Origin: Proteiniphilum sp.
GTDB lineage: Bacteria; Bacteroidota; Bacteroidia; Bacteroidales; Dysgonomonadaceae
Assembly: GCA_031284475.1 (NCBI GenBank)
Contig: JAISZV010000064.1
Span: 1 to 6,665, forward strand
Direction of reading: 5' to 3'
Length of the DNA stretch: 6,665 nt
The notes under the pieces were generated by a model that was not told the DNA's origin, ran no database searches, and saw nothing but the letters and a program-made list of their open reading frames with translations. Shown piece after piece: positions 1-5,073 of the stretch (positions within the stretch are counted from its first letter, which is position 1; every line of letters starts with the position of its first letter). A program made the position numbers and the translations under genes.

Positions 1-9
1 CTGGTCAAA

Positions 10-42
10 TTCTTCATTCTTCATTTTTAATTCTTAATTTTT
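10..42. repeat. Heptanucleotide simple repeat abutting a start codon
   Basis: Seen directly: 7-bp units TTCTTCA (10-16), TTCTTCA (17-23), TTTTTAA (24-30), TTCTTAA (31-37) and a partial TTTTT (38-42) run straight into the ATG at 43. There is no purine-rich ribosome-binding site between the repeat and the start codon, which is common in Bacteroidota. A change in copy number would move upstream signals by 7 bp; whether that happens is not visible here. Confidence 0.6.
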
Positions 43-1116
43 ATGTCAACAAACATTCGCACAGGCATTATCGGTTACGGGCTTTCCGGCCGGGTATTTC
101 ACGCTCCTTTTATTGATATAATAGAAGGGTTCGAGCTTACAAAAATCAGTACTTCAAACCCGGAGCGAGAAACGCTCATTGAAGAACGTTATCCCATCAC
201 CGCGGTTGTTCCCGGCGGAAAAGGAATCATCGACGATCCCGAAATAGACCTGGTAATTGTCACTTCGCCCAATACCGACCACTTCCGCTGGTCGCGGGAA
301 GCGTTGCTGGCAGGCAAACACGTGGTAGTGGAAAAACCGTTCACTGTGGATGTGAAAGAAGCCTCCGAACTGATCGAGATCGCGAAGCGGCAGAACAAGA
401 TACTCACCGTCTATCACAACCGCCGCTTCACAAGCGACACAAAAACAGTGAAGAAATTGCTCGACAGCGAACTCCTCGGCGAGATCGTTGACTACGAAAC
501 ACACTTCGACCGTTACCGCACCGATCCCCGTCCCAACGGAGCCTGGCGCGAACAACCGTTACCCGGATCGGGCATCTTTTACGACCTGGGCTCCCACCTT
601 ATCGACCAGGCGCTTTGGTTTTTCGGCATACCGGAAGCCGTAACCGCCACGATCAACGCACAACGCCCCTGGGCAAAAGCCGACGACCATTTCGACGTGC
701 GCCTCCACTACCCCGCCTTTACCGCAACGCTGAAATCGGGGATGATCTGCCGTATTCCCGGAGCCACCTACATGCTTCATGGCACAAACGGTTCGTTTGT
801 AAAATACGGCCTCGACGTGCAGGAAGCCACGCTCGACGGCGGCGCCAAACCCGAAGGCAAAGATTGGGGACGCGAACCCGAAAGCATCTGGGGCGCCATC
901 AATGCCGAGTATAAGGGAGTGAAGATACGGGGAAAAATAGAAAGCGAACAGGGCGATTACCGCGATTACTTCATCAACCTGCGCGACGCCATCAACGGGA
1001 AAGCCGAACTTGCCGTAAAACCGGAAGAAGCCCTCAACGTAATGCGGATCATCGAACTGGCTTTCCAAAGCAGCCGGGAAAAAAGAACAATTTCATTAAG
1101 CGAGTGCAAAGGTTAA
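43..1116 (+). CDS. Gfo/Idh/MocA-family NAD(P)-dependent oxidoreductase (YdgJ-like)
   Basis: A 357-residue cytoplasmic oxidoreductase of the Gfo/Idh/MocA family, which reduces or oxidises sugars, inositols or related polyols with NAD(P). The N-terminal Rossmann fold shows the glycine-rich loop GIIGYGLSGRVFHAPF (residues 8-23). The family signature EKPFTV is at 97-102, with the catalytic lysine K98. The second catalytic motif YDLGSHLID is at 180-188, with D181 and H185. The C-terminal half (about 125-350) is the substrate-binding sheet. From memory, the sequence closely tracks E. coli YdgJ (HNRR, HFDR, WREQ, PGSGI, GSFVKYGLD, EDWG-like segments) and the length is normal for that subgroup. The true substrate cannot be read from sequence. 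The start at 43 places the glycine loop at the usual distance from the N-terminus. The upstream gene, if any, is outside the window. Family assignment is firm; exact role is open. Confidence 0.93.
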   Translation: MSTNIRTGIIGYGLSGRVFHAPFIDIIEGFELTKISTSNPERETLIEERYPITAVVPGGKGIIDDPEIDLVIVTSPNTDHFRWSREALLAGKHVVVEKPFTVDVKEASELIEIAKRQNKILTVYHNRRFTSDTKTVKKLLDSELLGEIVDYETHFDRYRTDPRPNGAWREQPLPGSGIFYDLGSHLIDQALWFFGIPEAVTATINAQRPWAKADDHFDVRLHYPAFTATLKSGMICRIPGATYMLHGTNGSFVKYGLDVQEATLDGGAKPEGKDWGREPESIWGAINAEYKGVKIRGKIESEQGDYRDYFINLRDAINGKAELAVKPEEALNVMRIIELAFQSSREKRTISLSECKG

Positions 1117-1148
1117 ACTTTGGTTACAATAAAAAGAAAGATTATGTT

Positions 1149-1370
1149 ATGGGACTCGACGCAATAAAATTAGAACTCATCGAATGGCTTATCGGCCTTG
1201 AAGACGAAGATATGATCAGTTATCTGAAAGCGGTAAAAGAAAGTGAAACCCGCCACAATGACTATTGGAATGATCTTACCGATGAACTAAAAGCCGGAAT
1301 TGAAAGGGGATTGAAAGATATTGATGAAAGAAAAACCGTTTCACACGAAGAGGTAAATCTAATCAAATAG
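1149..1370 (+). CDS. Orphan antitoxin-like small protein (addiction-module antitoxin family)
   Basis: A 73-residue acidic protein that I relate, from memory, to the small antitoxins paired with RelE/ParE toxins in Bacteroidota. The N-terminal part (1-31) is a predicted helix pair, MGLDAIKLELIEWLIGLED. The C-terminal part carries the recognisable stretch YWNDLTDELKAGIERGLKD (39-57) followed by SHEEV (65-69), as in antitoxins ending 'IERGLxDIExGRxxSHEEV'. Relatives normally continue a few residues with a basic tail and are followed at once by the toxin gene; here the frame stops after NLIK and the convergent transporter gene ends only 51 nt further on, so no toxin fits. The start at 1149 is preferred over an ATG at 1104, which would overlap the oxidoreductase and add an atypical KKKDYV-rich extension. 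No operator palindrome is obvious upstream. It may be a solitary immunity gene or the remnant of a lost pair. Confidence 0.68.
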   Translation: MGLDAIKLELIEWLIGLEDEDMISYLKAVKESETRHNDYWNDLTDELKAGIERGLKDIDERKTVSHEEVNLIK

Positions 1371-1421
1371 CTCTTTCCCAAATAACGGTCACAAAAGCGG
1401 CTACATTTAAACAATCTACTT

Positions 1422-2309
1422 TCATAAGAAAAAGACGCTCGCTCCCGCAATACTTACCACCGCTCCGATCACCTGCCTGGCGGTAATTTTTTCTTTGAAC
1501 ATAAAAGCCGTAGGCGCTATGATGAAGATAGGTACCAGCGCAATCAGCGTGGAAGCAATTCCTGTTTCGGTATGCTGCACGGCGTAAAGCGACAGCGCCA
1601 CGCCGATGAAAGGCCCGAAAACAGTACCCACGGTAATGGATTTCATCGACGCTCCATCGCCTGCCGCCCGGAAAACCCGCCTCCACCGGCGCAGGAAAGT
1701 GATCAGGAGAACAAAAGAGAAAAAGCCGAAAATCGCCCGTATCTGCGTGGCGGCCACTGCGTCGTAATCGCCGCCCATTCCTTTTTTACTGAGTATCAGC
1801 CCCAGGGCCTGCCCTATCGCCCCGCCCAGCGCGTAGAGGAAACCATGCAGCGGCATATTCAACTTCAACCCCTTTCCCGCTACGGCTATCATAATTCCCG
1901 ACACGCTTACCACAATACCCAGGATGCTTTTCGCCGGAAGCGCCTCATCCAGGAAGAACCACCCTATCACGGCCGTGATCATGGGGGCAAGGCTCATGAC
2001 AAGCTGCGAGGTACGCGAGCCGATAATGGTATAGGATTTAAAGAGGAAGAGGTCGCCCAGAAAAAAACCTACAATTCCCGAAATGCCGAGCCATACCCAG
2101 TTGTAAAGCGTGGCGTCTTTCGGGAAAAACATGCCGCGGGTAAACAGGGTAGTAATCCCCAGGAAGAGTATTCCCAGGAAAAGGCGGAGGATATTTACCG
2201 ACAGAGAGCCTGCGCGGCGGCCGGCTTTCTCGAAAAAGATGGCGCTCAGCGTCCAGCAGACAGCCGTAAGCAGCGAGGCCAGTTCACCGGTGTGCGATTG
2301 GAAAAGCAT
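1422..2309 (-). CDS. EamA-family (drug/metabolite transporter superfamily) permease
   Basis: A 295-residue inner-membrane protein with two EamA repeats, roughly residues 8-144 and 155-295, giving about ten hydrophobic segments (near 9-27, 39-57, 71-88, 100-120, 129-145, 155-175, 187-206, 224-243, 250-271 and 277-295). Each repeat ends with the typical short acidic turn and last helix: DEALPAKSILGIVVSVSGI (121-139) and KEKITARQVIGAVVSIAGA (272-290). The family exports metabolites, amino acids or drugs; the substrate here cannot be inferred. Start choice: an ATG at 2387 is in frame, but a good promoter at 2329-2359 lies inside that extension and the extra residues are not membrane-like, so the ATG at 2307-2309 (MLFQSHTGELASLL) is used. 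The gene ends convergently to the small antitoxin-like gene, and no rho-independent terminator is visible in between. It is a separate transcription unit from trpA. Confidence 0.92.
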   Translation of the reverse strand: MLFQSHTGELASLLTAVCWTLSAIFFEKAGRRAGSLSVNILRLFLGILFLGITTLFTRGMFFPKDATLYNWVWLGISGIVGFFLGDLFLFKSYTIIGSRTSQLVMSLAPMITAVIGWFFLDEALPAKSILGIVVSVSGIMIAVAGKGLKLNMPLHGFLYALGGAIGQALGLILSKKGMGGDYDAVAATQIRAIFGFFSFVLLITFLRRWRRVFRAAGDGASMKSITVGTVFGPFIGVALSLYAVQHTETGIASTLIALVPIFIIAPTAFMFKEKITARQVIGAVVSIAGASVFFL

Positions 2310-2328
2310 AGAGAAATTTGATAGCTTA

Positions 2329-2359
2329 CAAAGGTATATGAAATCAGTATAATTGCAAA
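2329..2359 (-). promoter_or_regulatory. Bacteroidetes-type promoter of the EamA gene
   Basis: Read on the minus strand, a -33 element TTTG (2359-2356) is followed after exactly 19 nt by a -7 element TACCTTTG (2336-2329), matching the known Bacteroides consensus TTTG-N19-21-TAnnTTTG. Transcription would start near 2322, about a dozen bases before the ATG at 2309. The short leader and the position of this promoter fix the start codon of the transporter. Confidence 0.75.
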
Positions 2360-2371
2360 ATTGCACAGTAG

Positions 2372-2421
2372 CCGGAGGCAGATTCAAGCAACAAATGCAA
2401 CTTCAACCTCCGGTTGCATTT
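2372..2421. other. Two competing hairpins between trpA and the EamA gene
   Basis: Seen directly: a perfect 9-bp inverted repeat AAATGCAAC (2393-2401) / GTTGCATTT (2413-2421) with an 11-nt loop, and a second inverted repeat CCGGAGG (2372-2378) / CCTCCGG (2407-2413) that cannot form at the same time. Read on the minus strand, the first stem lies downstream of trpA and ends in ATTTGTTGCTT, a poor U-tract. It could be a weak terminator for the trp operon, or regulatory DNA upstream of the transporter promoter. Confidence 0.45.
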
Positions 2422-2426
2422 ATTAA

Positions 2427-2562
2427 TTCATGTTACGCAAAGTCATGTCTTTTGCGTCAAGGCTCACATACGGGAATGCTCGAGCCTCACATACGGGAAT
2501 GCTCGAGCCTCGATTATGGGAGTAGTCAAGGCTACGAAAACGGCAAACCTGCGTAACATGAG
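2427..2562. mobile_element. Candidate 136-bp MITE with 13-bp terminal inverted repeats and 7-bp duplication
   Basis: The left end TTCATGTTACGCA (2427-2439) and the reverse complement of the right end (2550-2562, CTCATGTTACGCA) match at 12 of 13 positions. The element is flanked by a direct repeat TTATTAA at 2420-2426 and 2563-2569, as expected of a target-site duplication; the repeat extends to TTATTAATT if the element is taken to begin at 2429. The interior holds a subterminal hairpin (ACGCAAAG 2435-2442 with CTTTTGCGT 2449-2457) and 23-bp tandem units. It encodes no plausible protein, so any transposition would need a transposase in trans. I do not recognise the family. Confidence 0.6.
2461..2529. 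repeat. Three 23-bp tandem units inside the candidate MITE
   Basis: Units at 2461-2483 and 2484-2506 differ at one base; the third at 2507-2529 is degenerate. Each full unit has the core CACATACGGGAATGCTCGA. Unit boundaries are palindromic: AGGCTC (2460-2465) pairs with GAGCCT (2482-2487), and GCTCGAGC occurs at the junction, so each unit can fold as a hairpin. Confidence 0.85.
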
Positions 2563-2589
2563 TTATTAATTGAACTTGCGGATCATTAT

Positions 2590-3360
2590 TCAACGGATCG
2601 CTGCGGTTAATTTTTCCACGGCTTTGTAGATGCTCTCTTCGCTGCCCAACAGCGAGATAAATTTGCTTCCGATAATGGCGCCCGACGCTTCGCGGCAGGC
2701 GGCGTAGAACGTATCTTTATTGGATATGCCGAAACCTATCAGGCGGGGGTTTTTCAGTTGCATCGCGTTCACACGGCGGAAATAAGCTAAGCTCTCGTCA
2801 CCGAAACGGTTTTTGGCCCCGGTTACGGAAGCCGTAGAAACCATATAGATAAAGCCGGAGGTATATTTGTCGATCAACCTTATCCGCTCTTCCGACGTTT
2901 CGGGGGTAATCAGCATAATGATATGCAGTCCGTGTTTTTCGGCTACCGGTTTATAGCTGTCCGTATATTCGGCAAACGGCAAGTCGGGGATAATCAGCCC
3001 GTCTATGCCGCACTTCTCCGCTTCCGCGCAATAGTTGTCGAACCCGAACTGCATCACCGGGTTCAGGTAGCCCATCAATACAAGCGGAACGGACGCTTCT
3101 TTACGAATACCGGCCAGTTGCCCGAAAAGATGCTTCACGCTCATGCCGTTACTTAATGCCTGGGCGCCGGACGCCTGAATCACCGGCCCGTCGGCCATCG
3201 GGTCGCTGAACGGCACGCCTATCTCAATTAAATCTACGCCCCGGCTCTCCAGCGCTTTTATCACCTTTACGGTATCATCAAGTTGAGGATACCCAGCCGT
3301 GAAATACACCGACAGGATACCGCTCTTTTTTTCTTCAAACAATTTATCTATTCTGTTCAT
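2590..3360 (-). CDS. trpA: Tryptophan synthase alpha chain
   Basis: A 256-residue TIM-barrel protein of normal family length that cleaves indole-3-glycerol phosphate to indole and glyceraldehyde 3-phosphate; indole is channelled to the beta chain (TrpB), which is not encoded in this window. The catalytic glutamate is E46 in DLIEIGVPFSDP (43-54) and the catalytic aspartate D57 in MADGPVIQ (55-62). The conserved MGYLNP (96-101), PDLPFAE (125-131) and STASVTGAK (175-183) segments are present. The phosphate-binding motifs GFGIS (209-213) and GAIIGSKFI (227-235) close the barrel. The ATG at 3360 gives the usual MNRIDKLF start, with only a weak AAGAGA upstream. It is the last gene of the trp cluster, which fits a Bacteroides-type order in which trpB stands first and trpA last. 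Nothing in the sequence suggests inactivation. Confidence 0.97.
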   Translation of the reverse strand: MNRIDKLFEEKKSGILSVYFTAGYPQLDDTVKVIKALESRGVDLIEIGVPFSDPMADGPVIQASGAQALSNGMSVKHLFGQLAGIRKEASVPLVLMGYLNPVMQFGFDNYCAEAEKCGIDGLIIPDLPFAEYTDSYKPVAEKHGLHIIMLITPETSEERIRLIDKYTSGFIYMVSTASVTGAKNRFGDESLAYFRRVNAMQLKNPRLIGFGISNKDTFYAACREASGAIIGSKFISLLGSEESIYKAVEKLTAAIR

Positions 3361-3394
3361 TCTCTTATATTGTGTTTATTTTTCTCTTTTCTTT

Positions 3395-3470
3395 GCAACT
3401 CGCCGCGTTTTTTGTAATTCACCACACTTTTTGCGCCTCGCTGCATTCTTTTCAATTCGCCGCATTGTTC
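3395..3470. repeat. Degenerate 19-20-bp tandem repeat in the trpF-trpA spacer
   Basis: Four units are visible at 3395-3413, 3414-3432, 3433-3452 and 3453-3470. In the mRNA (minus) sense the consensus is roughly AAAAAATGCGGCGAATTGC: an A-run followed by a GCGGCGA-like core. The unit length is not a multiple of three and no reading frame runs through it. The array sits about 35 nt upstream of the trpA start codon. Confidence 0.65.
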
Positions 3471-3522
3471 GCAGCCTATCTCATGCAAAGGGCGACCGGC
3501 TGTATGATTGCGGCCGAATCAC

Positions 3523-3556
3523 CCGGCAAAGATAGCTTTATGGGTTCTTTTGCCGG
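3523..3556 (-). other. Hairpin immediately after the trpF stop codon
   Basis: TTTGCCGG (3549-3556) and CCGGCAAA (3523-3530) form a perfect 8-bp inverted repeat with an 18-nt loop, starting directly at the base after the trpF stop. No U-run follows on the minus strand, so it is not a classical intrinsic terminator. The far arm overlaps TATCTTTG (3534-3527, minus strand), a match to the Bacteroidetes -7 element, but no TTTG lies at the -33 position. Confidence 0.45.
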
Positions 3557-4168
3557 TTAGCGAAACGCCTTTATAAATGTCCGTAACAGTTGTACATTTT
3601 TGACGGCGGGCGAAGTTTCAAACCCGCTATTCAGGTCTACCCCGATACATTGGGGATGCGAAAATGCTTTTACAGCCTCCGCATCGCCGGGTAAAATGCC
3701 GCCGCTCAACAGGAAAGGCGTTTCGCCCCGGTAGTCCGCAAGGAGTTCCCACCCGAATTTTTTCCCGGAGCCACCGTAAAGCGTTGTGCGTGTGTCGAAC
3801 AAAAAATAATCGCAACACCCCTCGTAACGCGCCGTCAACTCCAAAGGAAAAGGCTCCCCGGTAACAACCCCAAATGCCTTGATTACGGGAAATCCCTGCT
3901 CCCGCAACGCTTTGCAATCTCCGGGCGGCTCGCTGCCATGCAACTGAATAATCGCCAGCCGGTTCTTTTTAGCCAAAGCAAGGAGCCGTCCGGTATCTTC
4001 ATTCACAAAGACCCCTACCTTCCGCACGCGCTCCGGGATATAAGGCAACGCCTCCCCTGCATAACGGGGCGACTTACGGTAGAAGATAAACCCCATCCAG
4101 TCCGCCCCCAGTTGCTCCACCTCGCGCATGTTCGCCTCCTCGCGCATTCCGCATACTTTTATGATCAT
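3557..4168 (-). CDS. trpF: Phosphoribosylanthranilate isomerase
   Basis: A 203-residue single-domain TIM-barrel enzyme that converts N-(5'-phosphoribosyl)anthranilate to CdRP by an Amadori rearrangement. The catalytic cysteine is C6 in IKVCGM (3-8) and the catalytic aspartate D125 in LFDT (123-126). QLHG (75-78), GGSGKKFGW (132-140), LSGGI (154-158) and the phosphate-binding GVDLNSGFETSPAVKN (176-191) are all intact. The protein is monofunctional, not fused to TrpC, as is usual in Bacteroidota. The start MIIKVCGM is the canonical one; the leader is A-rich with no clear Shine-Dalgarno site. It lies 89 nt after trpC, a long spacer for an operon, and is followed by a hairpin right after the stop. 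A hairpin or repeat here might set the relative expression of trpA; that is inference. Confidence 0.97.
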   Translation of the reverse strand: MIIKVCGMREEANMREVEQLGADWMGFIFYRKSPRYAGEALPYIPERVRKVGVFVNEDTGRLLALAKKNRLAIIQLHGSEPPGDCKALREQGFPVIKAFGVVTGEPFPLELTARYEGCCDYFLFDTRTTLYGGSGKKFGWELLADYRGETPFLLSGGILPGDAEAVKAFSHPQCIGVDLNSGFETSPAVKNVQLLRTFIKAFR

Positions 4169-4194
4169 ATTTTTATTTAATTGCCAATTGCCTG

Positions 4195-4249
4195 TTACCG
4201 GTTAGTCAATCATTCGTTTTACCGGCGCTACTTTGCCTCTGTTTACCGG
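4195..4249. repeat. Three TTACCGG motifs at exact 24-bp spacing in the trpC-trpF gap
   Basis: TTACCGG occurs at 4195-4201, 4219-4225 and 4243-4249. Only about ten bases around each motif are alike; the remainder of each 24-bp unit differs, so this may be an eroded tandem repeat or chance in a stretch rich in ACCGG. Confidence 0.4.
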
Positions 4250-4253
4250 GATC
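4222..4253 (-). repeat. Short dispersed repeat, copy after trpC
   Basis: Aligned to 4827-4857 inside trpC, this segment matches in 26 of 32 columns, including 13 consecutive bases GATCCCGGTAAAC on the minus strand. It begins seven bases after the first base of the trpC stop codon and has the same orientation as the internal copy. Confidence 0.6.
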
Positions 4254-4270
4254 AGGTTCATTGGGTATTA
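4222..4270 (-). other. TPP-riboswitch-like 3' core across the trpC stop codon
   Basis: On the minus strand AATACCC (4269-4263), two bases, then TGAACCTGATC (4260-4250) and CCGGTAAA match the order and spacing of the conserved 3' half of the thiamine pyrophosphate aptamer (ACCC, GAACCUGAUC, a short GG-UAA hairpin). A second CCGG at 4225-4222 could close the following stem. The equally conserved 5' CUGAGA box is absent (GCGCAGGTT stands there) and no terminal AGGGA follows. It is therefore at most a remnant or a chance resemblance, not a working aptamer as far as I can see. Confidence 0.3.
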
Positions 4271-5070
4271 ACCTGCGCAATAAACTCCTTGAGGCTTTGC
4301 CCGGGATCGCCGCTTTGCATAAAATGCTCCCCGATAAGGAAGCCCCGGTAACCGGCGTCGCGCAGTTCTTTTACCGCGCCGGCGTTCGATATGCCGCTTT
4401 CCGATACCCATACCGCCTCTTTGGGCAAGAGAGCCGCCATCCTGAACGACTTTTGCAGGTCGGTCACAAAACTGCCCAGGTTGCGGTTGTTGATACCTAC
4501 AAGGCTGTTGAGCGGCCCAATATAATCGGCCTCCCGCTCATCATGCAGTTCCAACAGCGCTTCCAATTGCAATTGGCGCGCCAACGCCGTAAACCGTTTA
4601 CACTCTTCCTTAGTAATGGCGGCGGCAATCAACAACACCGCGCTCGCCCCGCAGAGTTTGGCCTCAAACAGTTGGTATTCATCTACTATAAACTCCTTCC
4701 GCATCACCGGTATGCCTACTTCTGCGGTTGCCTGTTGCAGGTCGTCCATTGTTCCGCCAAAATATTTCTCATCCGTTAGCACCGACAACGCCGAAGCGCC
4801 GGCCGAGGCATACGCCCTCGCCACGTCCTTCGCTGCTTGCCCCGGTTTACCGGGATCGGCAGCCCTGAACAGCCACCCCTTGCTCGGCGAACGCCGTTTG
4901 AACTCGGCAATGATTCCCGGCTTAGAATTTTCCAAAGCCCTTTTCAACGAATAGAAAGGGATATTAACTACCCCAAGCCTTTTTTCCAGCGCGGATAGCG
5001 GTAGCCGCTCTTTTTGCGCGGCTACTTCTTTTCTTTTATGGGCAATGATCTCGCTTAGTATATCTTTCAT
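4258..5070 (-). CDS. trpC: Indole-3-glycerol phosphate synthase
   Basis: A 270-residue TIM-barrel enzyme that decarboxylates and closes CdRP to indole-3-glycerol phosphate. Catalytic residues are in place: E55 and K57 in AEFKRRSPSKG (54-64), K125 in MRKEF (123-127), E174 in LLELHD (172-177), N195 in INNRNL (193-198), and E224/S225 in VSESGI (222-227). GASALSVLTDEKYFGG (91-106) is typical of the family. Odd feature: between D72-P73 and V83-A84 the protein has nine residues (GKPGQAAKD) where relatives have about two (e.g. DPARIA in E. coli), so about seven are extra; the DNA for this stretch is copied just behind the gene. The extra residues sit at the end of the beta1-alpha1 catalytic loop. 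The start is 3 nt after the trpD stop, with the stop region reading TGAGGGATG, so translation is probably coupled. Confidence 0.97.
   Translation of the reverse strand: MKDILSEIIAHKRKEVAAQKERLPLSALEKRLGVVNIPFYSLKRALENSKPGIIAEFKRRSPSKGWLFRAADPGKPGQAAKDVARAYASAGASALSVLTDEKYFGGTMDDLQQATAEVGIPVMRKEFIVDEYQLFEAKLCGASAVLLIAAAITKEECKRFTALARQLQLEALLELHDEREADYIGPLNSLVGINNRNLGSFVTDLQKSFRMAALLPKEAVWVSESGISNAGAVKELRDAGYRGFLIGEHFMQSGDPGQSLKEFIAQVNTQ
4827..4857 (-). repeat. Short dispersed repeat, copy inside trpC
   Basis: This segment encodes DPGKPGQAAK and part of D82 (residues 72-82) of TrpC and aligns with 4222-4253 behind the gene. It includes the palindrome CCCGGTTTACCGGG (4841-4854). The match starts exactly at the D72 codon and covers the residues that look inserted relative to other IGP synthases. 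Repeat and extra residues thus coincide, which suggests an in-frame insertion. Confidence 0.6.
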
Positions 5071-5073
5071 CCC

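Noticed and set aside
154..1068. Two minus-strand open frames (154-555 and 559-1068) opposite the oxidoreductase
   Set aside because: They are antisense shadows of a gene with intact catalytic motifs, and their translations show no recognisable domain.
1104..1148. Upstream ATG at 1104 for the antitoxin-like gene
   Set aside because: It would overlap the oxidoreductase end by 13 bp and add a lysine-rich lead that relatives lack; it is not impossible, only less likely.
1371..1421. Bidirectional terminator between the antitoxin-like gene and the EamA gene
   Set aside because: I could find no stable inverted repeat with a T-run in these 51 bases.
1572..2321. Long open frame on the + strand (249 codons) opposite the EamA gene
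   Set aside because: The translation is rich in R, Q, E and H with no family features, and it is fully antisense to a clear ten-helix membrane protein.
2310..2387. Upstream ATG at 2387 for the transporter
   Set aside because: The extension contains a strong promoter and non-membrane residues atypical of the family; the ATG at 2309 fits both length and promoter.
2461..2529. CRISPR-like repeats in the candidate MITE
   Set aside because: The 23-bp units follow each other without spacers and only three are present.
3395..3470. TRAP-type binding site array or CRISPR array in the trpF-trpA spacer
   Set aside because: TRAP sites need many GAG/UAG triplets 2-3 nt apart, which are absent; the units are contiguous and degenerate with no spacers, so it is not a CRISPR.
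4222..4400. A complete TPP riboswitch controlling trpF
   Set aside because: The CUGAGA box and the closing P1 helix are not present, and the upstream half is ordinary conserved trpC coding sequence (IGEHFM...DPGQSLKEF).
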